A stretch of 64,000 bases of DNA from the NCBI GenBank assembly GCA_049652385.1, contig JBASDX010000003.1, positions 124,001 through 188,000 on the forward strand, given 5' to 3'. Each line of letters opens with the position of its first letter. Within the stretch, counting starts at the first letter, position 1. Source of the DNA: DMER64 sp049652385 (GTDB lineage: Bacteria > Bacteroidota > Bacteroidia > Bacteroidales > UBA932). The translations under genes and the position numbers were made by a program. The notes under the pieces were generated by a model, which did no database searches, was not told the DNA's origin, and saw only the letters and a program-made list of their open reading frames with translations. Below are positions 26,207 to 34,454 of the stretch, one piece after another.

Positions 26207-27289
26207 TCAAGACAAGAGACGCAGGAAGTTACCGCCCATAATTTTTTCAATGTCTTGCGGTGAATACCCTCGGTTGTACAGTTCTTCCGTGATAACAGGC
26301 ACATGCGAGACGTCTTCCAGCCCCTCGGGACAGACATCAATACCATCAAAATCGGAGCCAATGCCAACGTGGTCGGTGCCCACCAGACGCACGACATGCT
26401 CAATGTGGTCTACCACTCTTTTGTAAGAGGGCCTGGGAAGCTCGTAAAGGGCTTTTTCCGCCTGTTTGAAGCGTTCTTTATGGGCGATGGGGTCTTGATC
26501 ATATAATTCCTGCGCTTGCTCGTAGGCGTCCAATAAAGGGCCTGCAGCCGTAGCGTATGCTTTGTCAAGGAAGGATGGATAAAAAGTAATTTGCAACACG
26601 CCGCCTTTTGCAGCCAAATCTATAATCATCTGATCTGTAAGATTTCTGGGCACATCACATAAAGCTCTGCAACAAGAATGAGTCGATACAACCGGACGGG
26701 TGGAATATTTGAGCACGTCGTAGAAAGCCTGATCGGAAATATGTGCCACATCCACCAACACCCCCAATCTGTTCATTTCTGCAATCAGCTCTCTTCCGAA
26801 AGGACTGACGCCATTCCAGCGTTTTTCTTTGGTAGCCGAACTGTCACACACTTCGTTGTTACCGGCGTGCGTGAGCGTAATATAGCGGACTCCCATTTTG
26901 TGGAACAAACGTAGTAAAGACAGATCTCTGTGAATGGGACCGGCGTTTTCCATACCCAGGAAGATGGCAATCTTCCCTTGCTGTTTCAACGCTCTGGCCG
27001 TTTGTGCATCGGTGGCCAGGCCTGCTTTATCGGGATGTTTGTCCAGCATATCATAAACAGAGGCAAACGCTTCCAGAGCCTTAAAAGTACATTCATAAGG
27101 TTCCCATTTGTTGGAAACGTAAATAGCAAAGAAAGAGGCATCTACTCCTCCTTCTTTCATCCGTATGAAATCTACATGTCCTGTTTGCAATTTTTGGCCT
27201 ATGTCTACTCCTTTTCTACGCAAGAAAATGGGAGTGTCGCAATGAGAGTCGAGTACTAAAATCTTTTCGTGGAGTTCTTTGGCTGTCAT
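26207..27289 (-). CDS. Membrane dipeptidase (peptidase family M19)
   Basis: A 360-residue zinc dipeptidase of the renal dipeptidase family. The metal ligands are visible: HCD in LVLDSHCDTP, Glu in GMENAGP, His in VSTHSCCRAL, and DHVGIGSDFDG with the substrate-binding DFDG segment. No signal peptide is seen at MTAKELHEKI, so a cytoplasmic location is likely. It is the last gene of the minus-strand run beginning with the DUF3810 gene and lies 17 bp after a DUF2807 gene. Confidence 0.93.
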   Translation of the reverse strand: MTAKELHEKILVLDSHCDTPIFLRRKGVDIGQKLQTGHVDFIRMKEGGVDASFFAIYVSNKWEPYECTFKALEAFASVYDMLDKHPDKAGLATDAQTARALKQQGKIAIFLGMENAGPIHRDLSLLRLFHKMGVRYITLTHAGNNEVCDSSATKEKRWNGVSPFGRELIAEMNRLGVLVDVAHISDQAFYDVLKYSTRPVVSTHSCCRALCDVPRNLTDQMIIDLAAKGGVLQITFYPSFLDKAYATAAGPLLDAYEQAQELYDQDPIAHKERFKQAEKALYELPRPSYKRVVDHIEHVVRLVGTDHVGIGSDFDGIDVCPEGLEDVSHVPVITEELYNRGYSPQDIEKIMGGNFLRLLS

Positions 27290-27306
27290 CCTGTGGGTTT
27301 TATTCT

Positions 27307-28146
27307 TTAATAATAATTTAGCTGTGAAGCACCGCTTATGTTTATGTTCCTTAAAAGGGCGTTTCTGTTGTAATACAGTTTGGAAGCGCCTGATAGCGTT
27401 GGATCCAAGGATCCGGTAACATGCACCCTGGCCCTGGATACCCCGCTGACGCCGGCTTTCATGGTTTCTACCTTAAACCGGGCTCCTTCAAATTCACTCG
27501 TCCCGCTAATATTCAACAAGGCTTTAATGGCTTCTCCCTCCAGGGTAGTTTTTCCGGTACCACTGATTACCACGTTGGCAAAAGTAATGGTTTTTCCTTC
27601 CAGGTAAAAATATCCTTTTGAAGCACCGCTTATCTCTGCCTGCAACTCTTCTGTTTTTCCGTATACGCTCAATTCCGATACTCCCGATATTTCTATGTCC
27701 AGCACGTTGCATTCCACGTCCTGAATATCGATCTCGGATACGCCTGACAATTCTATTTTCATCTCATTTGTATAGAAAGAGTCACGTACATAAATCTTAG
27801 CGACTCCACAGGTTTGGAGCCGGTTCAAATCTTTAAGCTTCACTTTACATAAAACCTTCAAGTCCCTGTATTTCCTATGTATAGACTTTGGCAAACCTCC
27901 ATCTATTAAGCCTATGCGAAGAATTCCGTTTTTTACTTGTACATCCAGATATGGGAATACCTCCGGATACGTTTCTATGGAAAGTGCATATTCATCTGCT
28001 TTTTCCACTACAACGTGTACAATCCCGGAAGTTTCTATTCCGGTATAATTTGCCACCTGAAAATGCCTTGTTTCAGGTACATTCTTCTGGGCTTGCAACG
28101 GCAGCCAAATCAGAGCGAATAAAACAACAACGGCTGATTTTTTCAT
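27307..28146 (-). CDS. DUF2807 (GIN domain) secreted protein
   Basis: A 279-residue exported protein: signal peptide MKKSAVVVLFALIWLPLQAQ, then one long repetitive right-handed beta-helix-like domain. Repeats of the type ISGVSEL, ISGASKG, VSGVSRA and ISGASQL are characteristic of DUF2807 (putative auto-transporter adhesin head GIN domain). It is paralogous to the gene 3 bp upstream. DUF2807 proteins often sit beside ECF sigma factors in Bacteroidetes, as here; no biochemical function is established to my knowledge. Confidence 0.9.
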   Translation of the reverse strand: MKKSAVVVLFALIWLPLQAQKNVPETRHFQVANYTGIETSGIVHVVVEKADEYALSIETYPEVFPYLDVQVKNGILRIGLIDGGLPKSIHRKYRDLKVLCKVKLKDLNRLQTCGVAKIYVRDSFYTNEMKIELSGVSEIDIQDVECNVLDIEISGVSELSVYGKTEELQAEISGASKGYFYLEGKTITFANVVISGTGKTTLEGEAIKALLNISGTSEFEGARFKVETMKAGVSGVSRARVHVTGSLDPTLSGASKLYYNRNALLRNINISGASQLNYY

Positions 28147-28149
28147 GAT

Positions 28150-28971
28150 TTATAAAGTTTTAATGACTGAGGCTCCTTTAGTGGAAGATTTGACATAAAC
28201 CGGGTCTCCTTTCACCCTGATTACAGAAGCTCCTAAAGATGTAGCACTTAAGGATCCTGTCACAAAGATTTCCGCTGTGGAAGCTCCTTGGCACTTTACG
28301 GTCATTTCTTCCGTTTCAAAATCGAGAGCCCTTACCTTGCTGCCGCCGGATGCTTTTATAACAGTAAAAACAGAAGTGCCGGACAGCACTACATAAGAAG
28401 CTCCCAGGGCCTGCAAGTCCATTTTGTTGGTTTCCTGGTAGTAATTCAAAGATGACGCTCCGTTGACATACGCTTTTGTACGCGTAGCCAACCCGCTCAT
28501 CTGTAGTACAGAAGCCCCTGTCATATCAATATTTAATGCATGTGTAATTACGTGCACTTCCGCATGTGAAGCTCCCGAGAGTTTAATCTGAAAATTGGCC
28601 GGCATGAAACCGTCCTTGGCCACCAAAACGGCCGCATTTGATAAAGTGATTCCTTCCAGTTCAGGCACTGTAATACGGCCGGTAATGGTATATCTTTTAT
28701 GAAAGACATTCTTGGTCGTACGCCACCACTCTTTGGTTACACCAAGCTTAAGCGTGTTGCCCGATACGGCTATTGTCAATTCATTGACCAGATCTTCCGG
28801 TATTTCCAGCTCCATGGTATAAGTATTTCCTTTGTGTACTTCAATCCGGTACAAAAAAGAGGCTTCTATGTATGAAAAAGGCTGCAGTTCATACGTGCGG
28901 TGTATCGTTTCTGTGGCTCCCAGCCACAGACACACAAGTAGCAGAAGGGTTGTCAACATATATTTTTTCAT
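28150..28971 (-). CDS. DUF2807 (GIN domain) secreted protein
   Basis: A 273-residue paralogue of the following gene, with signal peptide MKKYMLTTLLLLVCLWLGATE and repeats such as LSGASHA, MTGASVL, VNGASSL and TKGASVI. The start overlaps the stop of the probable anti-sigma gene as ATGA. The two GIN proteins are likely made together under control of the ECF sigma factor; this is inferred from operon structure. Confidence 0.9.
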   Translation of the reverse strand: MKKYMLTTLLLLVCLWLGATETIHRTYELQPFSYIEASFLYRIEVHKGNTYTMELEIPEDLVNELTIAVSGNTLKLGVTKEWWRTTKNVFHKRYTITGRITVPELEGITLSNAAVLVAKDGFMPANFQIKLSGASHAEVHVITHALNIDMTGASVLQMSGLATRTKAYVNGASSLNYYQETNKMDLQALGASYVVLSGTSVFTVIKASGGSKVRALDFETEEMTVKCQGASTAEIFVTGSLSATSLGASVIRVKGDPVYVKSSTKGASVIKTL

Positions 28972-29438
28972 AAATCATTGGGGTATTTTGTCAATGAAGC
29001 AATCTCTTTCATTCCTTCATATAACCGTTTATAATATTCTTTATTTAAATGTTTTACATCTTTTTCATTCATGCCGGCCGGCAGTATATTCAACAGTTCG
29101 TCTTCCGACTGCGGCATAATGGAATACATGCTCATCAGGATTTCCCTTTGCTTGAATTCCGGAAGATGATTTGTGCTTTGTTCAATCTGACCGGATAGTT
29201 TTACTATTTGTGCATAATAACATGCCCCATCACCCGTCGGACACGGTTGCAAAAGGTAGGTTCCTATTGAAAGTATCAGTAGAATTAAAGCGGCAGACGC
29301 ACTATAGATCAACAATATAACTCTACGTTTTCTGCGGATTTTCTGCCGCTCCACAAAACGTTCTTCATGGCCTTCAGGAAGTTCGTCCTGTTCAAACAAG
29401 GCTTTGTTTTCTTCAATATAGTTCTTTAAAATATCCAT
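28968..29438 (-). CDS. Single-pass membrane protein, probable anti-sigma factor
   Basis: A 156-residue protein with a charged N-terminal cytosolic part (to about residue 45), a basic cluster RQKIRRKRRV, one membrane helix VILLIYSASAALILLILSIG and a periplasmic C-terminal part. The start at 29438 (MDILKNYIEEN) lies within the end of the sigma factor gene, a 26-bp overlap. Topology and position match anti-sigma factors of ECF systems, but no zinc-binding HxxxCxxC motif is seen, so the role is inferred from context. Confidence 0.65.
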   Translation of the reverse strand: MDILKNYIEENKALFEQDELPEGHEERFVERQKIRRKRRVILLIYSASAALILLILSIGTYLLQPCPTGDGACYYAQIVKLSGQIEQSTNHLPEFKQREILMSMYSIMPQSEDELLNILPAGMNEKDVKHLNKEYYKRLYEGMKEIASLTKYPNDL

Positions 29439-29931
29439 GTTTTTTAATTTCCTCCAATAATTTTTGCCGACCCCGGCTGTAAGCACTTCTCACGGAAGCC
29501 GGCTTGCGTTCAATGATTTGTGCAATTTCATCAAAATCGTATCCTTCAAACAGATGAAGGTTTAACACAACACGGTATCCTGATGGCATACCCTGTAACG
29601 CTTTCTTTATGATCTCTACCTGAACGGTACGCTCTTGTTCATCCCGGTGGGTTTCAATAATTTTTTGAACCCGGGAATTATCCAGGGATTCCGTTTCCAT
29701 TTGCTTCCTGAAGTCCAAAGACCTAAGACGGTCAATAGCACCCCGCACAGCTGCTTTTTTTACCCATCCGTAAAAAGCTTTTTCATTGATGTAGCGGAAT
29801 TTCCCCAAGCTGAATCCTTTGATAAATGCGTCGTGCATACACTCTTCTGCATCCAAAGGTGATCCCAATATCCGCAAACACGTATAATAAATGGGTTTAT
29901 GGAATTCCCTGTAAAGGGCGGACTGATCCAT
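29413..29931 (-). CDS. ECF-type RNA polymerase sigma factor
   Basis: A 172-residue sigma-70 family protein with only regions 2 and 4. Region 2 includes YREFHKPIYYTCLRILGSPLDAEECMHDAFIKGF, with the core-binding and -10 recognition helices. Region 4 includes MPSGYRVVLNLHLFEGYDFDEIAQ and KPASVRSAYSRGRQKL, a helix-turn-helix. It is 12 bp downstream of the DUF3810 gene and overlaps the probable anti-sigma gene. Confidence 0.94.
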   Translation of the reverse strand: MDQSALYREFHKPIYYTCLRILGSPLDAEECMHDAFIKGFSLGKFRYINEKAFYGWVKKAAVRGAIDRLRSLDFRKQMETESLDNSRVQKIIETHRDEQERTVQVEIIKKALQGMPSGYRVVLNLHLFEGYDFDEIAQIIERKPASVRSAYSRGRQKLLEEIKKHGYFKELY

Positions 29932-29943
29932 GGTTAGTGTTTG

Positions 29944-31080
29944 TTAGTTGCTCTCACTTATAGAAACGGTTTGGTTTTCGTTTTGTTGCATTTGTCCGCC
30001 TTGTTTTTTAAAATCTGTGACCATCAAATCCACTACCCTCCCATAGCTGGCTACACCGTCTTTTTGCGCATTGGCCTTCAAATAAGCATTGTTGACCTTC
30101 TGTGACGCTTCTCCAAAAGAAGTCCGGTATTTTTTCCAATACGCCTGTTCCGCGCGTAAATCATGCATAACCCGCGGAGAAAGTTTGTTCAGGATAATAC
30201 CGTGTTCCTGTATGGAAGCTTTGTATAGCGCATTGATTACGTAGTTGAAAGACAATAACAGACAAGAATATTTCAAATCACCGTTATTTGTATGACGGGC
30301 CAGCAGGTACGTTAAAAAATTGGCTTCGTTTTCCCTCATAAAGCCTCGGACGTGGGCCTGTTCATGCGCCATAATGGCCGGTATACGGAATATGGGCACG
30401 TCTTTATTGATATTGGCTTCCAGGGTCCAGGGGAAAAAGAAACCGCTTAAATAGGCATACGACATCAGACGGGAAGCCAAAAAAGGTTTGGTTGCCGGAA
30501 ATGCACCTCCGACAACAAGTCCCGTTGACCGTTCCAAAGAATCGTACGCCCGTACAATTTCTTTCTTATACCCTTCAAATGTCAAATCAGGCACCATATC
30601 TCCCTCTAAATTTCGCCGTGTATACGTAGCCGCACCATTCACTTCTTGCACCAGATAATCGGCCAGAGCAAGCAATTCTTCTGCAGAGGCTTGTTCGGCA
30701 GGGTATTTCAAATGTTCCTCCAGGGGGACCCTGTGATAATGTACCCCGCAGGTAAGTATAAATACGGAGACTCCGTATATCAATACTACCGCTGCGTTGT
30801 GGAGCCATTTCATCCACACCCTCCCGGCCACAGAAAAAGGTTTCGTTACCAGCAGCACAAAGCCTTTAACAAGGAAAAAAAGCAGGAAAGCCACTGCCAG
30901 CAACAACGCCAGCTCGGCAAGGGAAAAAGGAAAGAAAGCCATAACCCACGATATGCCCTGCGCAACATACCGATAGACAAAACGGCTGTAGACGGCGTCC
31001 ATTAGAACCGGAAACAACCTGAAAAGCAACAGCACGAACAAGCTGAAGCTCAAAAACCAAAAAGCTCTACGTAGTTTCAT
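29944..31080 (-). CDS. DUF3810 membrane protein with HExxH zinc motif
   Basis: A 378-residue protein with three membrane helices in the first 110 residues and a periplasmic or cytosolic domain containing AIMAHEQAHVRGFMRENEAN. The HEQAH motif plus a downstream Glu (ENEAN) is a gluzincin-like metallopeptidase signature, and this matches family DUF3810. Protease activity is inferred. The gene leads the operon with the sigma factor and DUF2807 genes, which hints at a signalling or envelope-stress role. A TAACTTTG -7 element at 31086-31093 leaves almost no leader before the ATG. Confidence 0.85.
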   Translation of the reverse strand: MKLRRAFWFLSFSLFVLLLFRLFPVLMDAVYSRFVYRYVAQGISWVMAFFPFSLAELALLLAVAFLLFFLVKGFVLLVTKPFSVAGRVWMKWLHNAAVVLIYGVSVFILTCGVHYHRVPLEEHLKYPAEQASAEELLALADYLVQEVNGAATYTRRNLEGDMVPDLTFEGYKKEIVRAYDSLERSTGLVVGGAFPATKPFLASRLMSYAYLSGFFFPWTLEANINKDVPIFRIPAIMAHEQAHVRGFMRENEANFLTYLLARHTNNGDLKYSCLLLSFNYVINALYKASIQEHGIILNKLSPRVMHDLRAEQAYWKKYRTSFGEASQKVNNAYLKANAQKDGVASYGRVVDLMVTDFKKQGGQMQQNENQTVSISESN

Positions 31081-31085
31081 GAAAG

Positions 31086-31102
31086 CAAAGTTATTATATT
31101 TG
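31086..31102. promoter_or_regulatory. Abutting divergent -7 elements (DUF3810 operon / amidase)
   Basis: TAACTTTG on the minus strand (31086-31093) and TATATTTG on the plus strand (31095-31102) are separated by one base. They point in opposite directions, so only one can be occupied at a time. The minus transcript would begin at or beside the DUF3810 start codon (31080). Confidence 0.5.
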
Positions 31103-31123
31103 TTGTTTCTTTATTTGATTTTT

Positions 31124-34100
31124 ATGAAAAAACGCATCCCTTTGCTGCTGGTTTTCCTATGTTTAGCGATATCCTTACCGGCACAAAACCGGTCTTTTTA
31201 TCCCCTTTCGGACAGTACTACCGCAAAAAAACTGACAGATTCTTTGCAATCGATCCTTGCTGATGGTGTCATGCGGGCCGCTCCCATACATATCAGAAGC
31301 ATACACGCCAATGAACAAAAACAACTCCTATCTTTTAAATTTACCAATGGGATGGCCGACTATCCCATAAGAGAGGAAAAAATTCAACAAGTCAAACAAG
31401 CCATCAGGCATTTTCTGCCGGATGCTTTCAAACCTTACGAACTACAGCTACGCACGGACGGAAAAGACCTGGAAGAATTAATACCGGACCTGTACAAAGC
31501 CTCTTACATACCGCTGACCAGAAGTCAGATTGAGAAAAACAAAAAAGACCATGCCGCTGCTGTGGCCATTGATAAAAAAAAGCTGTCCAAACGAGCCGCA
31601 AAAGTGGGCACACCGCAAGAAGTGGCCTTGCAACAAAAACTGGAAAACAGACAAGCTGCCATTAACGCTTTGAAAATCCAGGCACAGGAACAACAAAAAA
31701 GAGATCTCCGAAAACGAAACAGGCACAAATGGCCCGATTTAGGGCCTACCCCTTTGGTAACCAGGGAAGAACAACCGTTTACTATTACCAACGGCTTACA
31801 AAACAGCCATATAGCTCTATGGCACAGCCACGGTTTGTATTACGAACAAAAACAAGCCCGCTGGCAATGGCAAAGAGCCCGGCTTTTCCAAACGGTAGAA
31901 GATCTCTATACCATGTCTTACGTAATCCCCTTTCTGGTGCCTATGCTGGAAAATGCCGGAGCCAGGGTGTTGCTGCCCAGGGAAAGGGATACGCAAATAC
32001 ACGAAGTCATTGTTGATAACGACAGCCCCTGGAGCGGATACAGTGAGCAATCGGGAACGTATATATGGAGGACAGACGAAAAAGACACACGTGGTTTTGC
32101 CCATAAAAAAGATGTCTATACGCATTACGACAATCCCTTCAGGATGGGTACATACCGCCGCATAACCACACACAATCCCGACTTAAGTAAAAAAGCCATT
32201 ATGCAACCGGCTTATGCCCAGTGGATTCCTACTATTCCTCAGGCCGGAGCCTATGCCGTATACGTATCCTACGTAAGCCTGCCGGAAAGTGCGCGGGATG
32301 CCCGGTATACCGTACACCACAAAGGAGGCACCGATGTGTTCCGCGTCAACCAGCAAATGGGAGGAGGCACCTGGATTTATCTGGGTACCTTTCTTTTTGA
32401 TGAAGGCAGGAACATGGAAGGCCGGGTCACCCTAACGAATGAAAGCCGGGAGATCAATGCCGTAGTTACTGCCGATGCTGTAAAGTTTGGCGGAGGCATG
32501 GGCAACATTGGCCGGTTTGTGCAAGATACTGCTGTATTGGCCTCTTACGGAAACATTGAAATACCGCCCGTCACCAGTCAATACCCCCGTTTTACGGAAG
32601 GCTCCCGATACTGGCTGCAATGGGCCGGCTTTGCAGACTCGGTGTATACCTACAACGAAGGAGAAAACGACTACAACGACGATTTTTCGTCAAGAGGAAG
32701 GTGGGTGAACGCTTTGGCAGGAGGTTCGGAAAAATATCCGCAAAACCCCGGTCTGCACATACCCATAGACCTTTCACTGGCGTTTCATACAGATGCCGGT
32801 GTTACCTACAACGATAGCATCATTGGCACTTTAGCCATTTACACCAGAGACAGTGACGGTACGGAAATGCTGCCAACAGGACAGACACGACTGACTTCCA
32901 GAGACTTGACAGATATTATTCAAACACAGATTGTCAACGATATCCGGCAAACGTGGAATCCCGATTGGACCCGACGCGGTATATGGAACCGCTCCTACGC
33001 AGAAAGCCGTTCTGCGCAAGTACCGGCCATGTTGTTGGAATTGCTGTCGCACCAGAATTTTGCCGATATGCGTTTTGGATTGGACCCCCGATTCCGTTTT
33101 ACGGCCAGCAGGGCCATTTACAAAGGAATGTTACGTTATCTGAGCCATTCCAAAGGCATACCCTATATTGTGCAGCCCCTGCCTGTGGGCACGTTGTCGG
33201 TAGATTTTATGCACCCGGGAAAAGCCCTGCTTACCTGGACTCCCACAGAAGATGTACTGGAGCCCTCAGCCGTACCGGATGGATATATGGTATATATCAG
33301 AAAAGGTGATACGAATCAGGCGTTTGACAAAGGACGGTACGTCAGGGAAAACAGCCTGGAAATACCTGTAGAACCGGGAATCCATTACAGTATCAAGGTA
33401 ACGGCCGTCAATAAAGGAGGAGAAAGTTTTCCTTCAGAAACGGTGAGCCTCTATCAGGCCCTGCAGGAAAAGGGTAAAATTCTTATTGTCAACGGGTTCA
33501 CAAGAGTGTCCGGCCCCGACAGCTTTGCTTCGGAAGATACTTTGTTTGCCGGTTTTCATGATCCCCTTGATTACGGAATACCCTACATAAGCGACATTTC
33601 GTATACGGGGCCGCAGTTTGAGTTTAGGCGAAAAAGGCCGTGGGCCCATGACGACGCCCCAGGATTTGGTGCCAGCCACGCCGACTGGGAAAAGACCGTT
33701 CTGCCGGGGAATACGTTCGACTACGCGTACATCCACGGTATCGGCTTTGCGCAAAACGGGTACAGCTACGTAACGTATAGTCTGGAAGCCTTTACGAAAA
33801 AAGAGGTGAATGCATACGCCGTAGATCTGATCCTCGGCAATCAGAAGAAAGTCCTTCATGCAGGAATGGCTAAAGAGCAAGCGGATTTTGCCGTTTTTCC
33901 GCCTTCTTTGCAAAACGCACTTATCCGTTATACGCATCAGGGAGGCAATGTACTGATAACGGGCTCACATATTACAACCGATTTATGGGATGGACCGCTT
34001 GCCGACACCCTGGCCCAGCGTTTTGCACAGGAAACTTTAAAAATCCGCCATCGGACAAACCGAGCCGCCAAAAACGGAGAGGTCATGGAAGCTCCCAATC

Positions 34101-34390
34101 CCTTCCCTGCCTTTTATAAGAAAGACATGCAGGATAAAATTGCCTACACCTTTTATGCAGCACCCAACCTTGTTGTATACCCGTGCATAGCTCCTGACGC
34201 CTTTGAACCGGCCGTGGAAGGCGCTTATACCGTATTCAGGTATGCCGAGAACCGTCTGAGCGCCGGAGTGGCGTGGAAAGGAGACTACAAAATCGTTACG
34301 TTGGGCTTTCCCCTGGAAACCCTACGTACTCCGGAAGAACGGCAGCGATTGATTACACAGTGTCTGTATTTTTTTGAAACTGACAAATAG
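31124..34390 (+). CDS. N-acetylmuramoyl-L-alanine amidase-like protein with golvesin and FN3 domains
   Basis: A 1088-residue secreted protein; signal peptide MKKRIPLLLVFLCLAISLPAQ fixes the start at 31124. An amidase_3-like catalytic domain appears split: WHSHGLYYE and TVEDLYT carry probable zinc ligands, then a golvesin-type beta domain (about residues 340-480, YAQWIPTIPQAGAYAVYVSY) is inserted, and LAFHTDAG plus PAMLLELLSHQNFADM complete the active site. A fibronectin type III domain follows (about 690-780), then a C-terminal region of unknown function. Such proteins are often annotated xanthan lyase, which I regard as unsupported. A role in cell-wall hydrolysis is inferred. Confidence 0.8.
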   Translation: MKKRIPLLLVFLCLAISLPAQNRSFYPLSDSTTAKKLTDSLQSILADGVMRAAPIHIRSIHANEQKQLLSFKFTNGMADYPIREEKIQQVKQAIRHFLPDAFKPYELQLRTDGKDLEELIPDLYKASYIPLTRSQIEKNKKDHAAAVAIDKKKLSKRAAKVGTPQEVALQQKLENRQAAINALKIQAQEQQKRDLRKRNRHKWPDLGPTPLVTREEQPFTITNGLQNSHIALWHSHGLYYEQKQARWQWQRARLFQTVEDLYTMSYVIPFLVPMLENAGARVLLPRERDTQIHEVIVDNDSPWSGYSEQSGTYIWRTDEKDTRGFAHKKDVYTHYDNPFRMGTYRRITTHNPDLSKKAIMQPAYAQWIPTIPQAGAYAVYVSYVSLPESARDARYTVHHKGGTDVFRVNQQMGGGTWIYLGTFLFDEGRNMEGRVTLTNESREINAVVTADAVKFGGGMGNIGRFVQDTAVLASYGNIEIPPVTSQYPRFTEGSRYWLQWAGFADSVYTYNEGENDYNDDFSSRGRWVNALAGGSEKYPQNPGLHIPIDLSLAFHTDAGVTYNDSIIGTLAIYTRDSDGTEMLPTGQTRLTSRDLTDIIQTQIVNDIRQTWNPDWTRRGIWNRSYAESRSAQVPAMLLELLSHQNFADMRFGLDPRFRFTASRAIYKGMLRYLSHSKGIPYIVQPLPVGTLSVDFMHPGKALLTWTPTEDVLEPSAVPDGYMVYIRKGDTNQAFDKGRYVRENSLEIPVEPGIHYSIKVTAVNKGGESFPSETVSLYQALQEKGKILIVNGFTRVSGPDSFASEDTLFAGFHDPLDYGIPYISDISYTGPQFEFRRKRPWAHDDAPGFGASHADWEKTVLPGNTFDYAYIHGIGFAQNGYSYVTYSLEAFTKKEVNAYAVDLILGNQKKVLHAGMAKEQADFAVFPPSLQNALIRYTHQGGNVLITGSHITTDLWDGPLADTLAQRFAQETLKIRHRTNRAAKNGEVMEAPNPFPAFYKKDMQDKIAYTFYAAPNLVVYPCIAPDAFEPAVEGAYTVFRYAENRLSAGVAWKGDYKIVTLGFPLETLRTPEERQRLITQCLYFFETDK

Positions 34391-34454
34391 TCAGCCTTTA
34401 TGGGGTTGGAATGGTTTTTGAAATTTGTGGTTGAAAAATCACAAAACAAGAACT

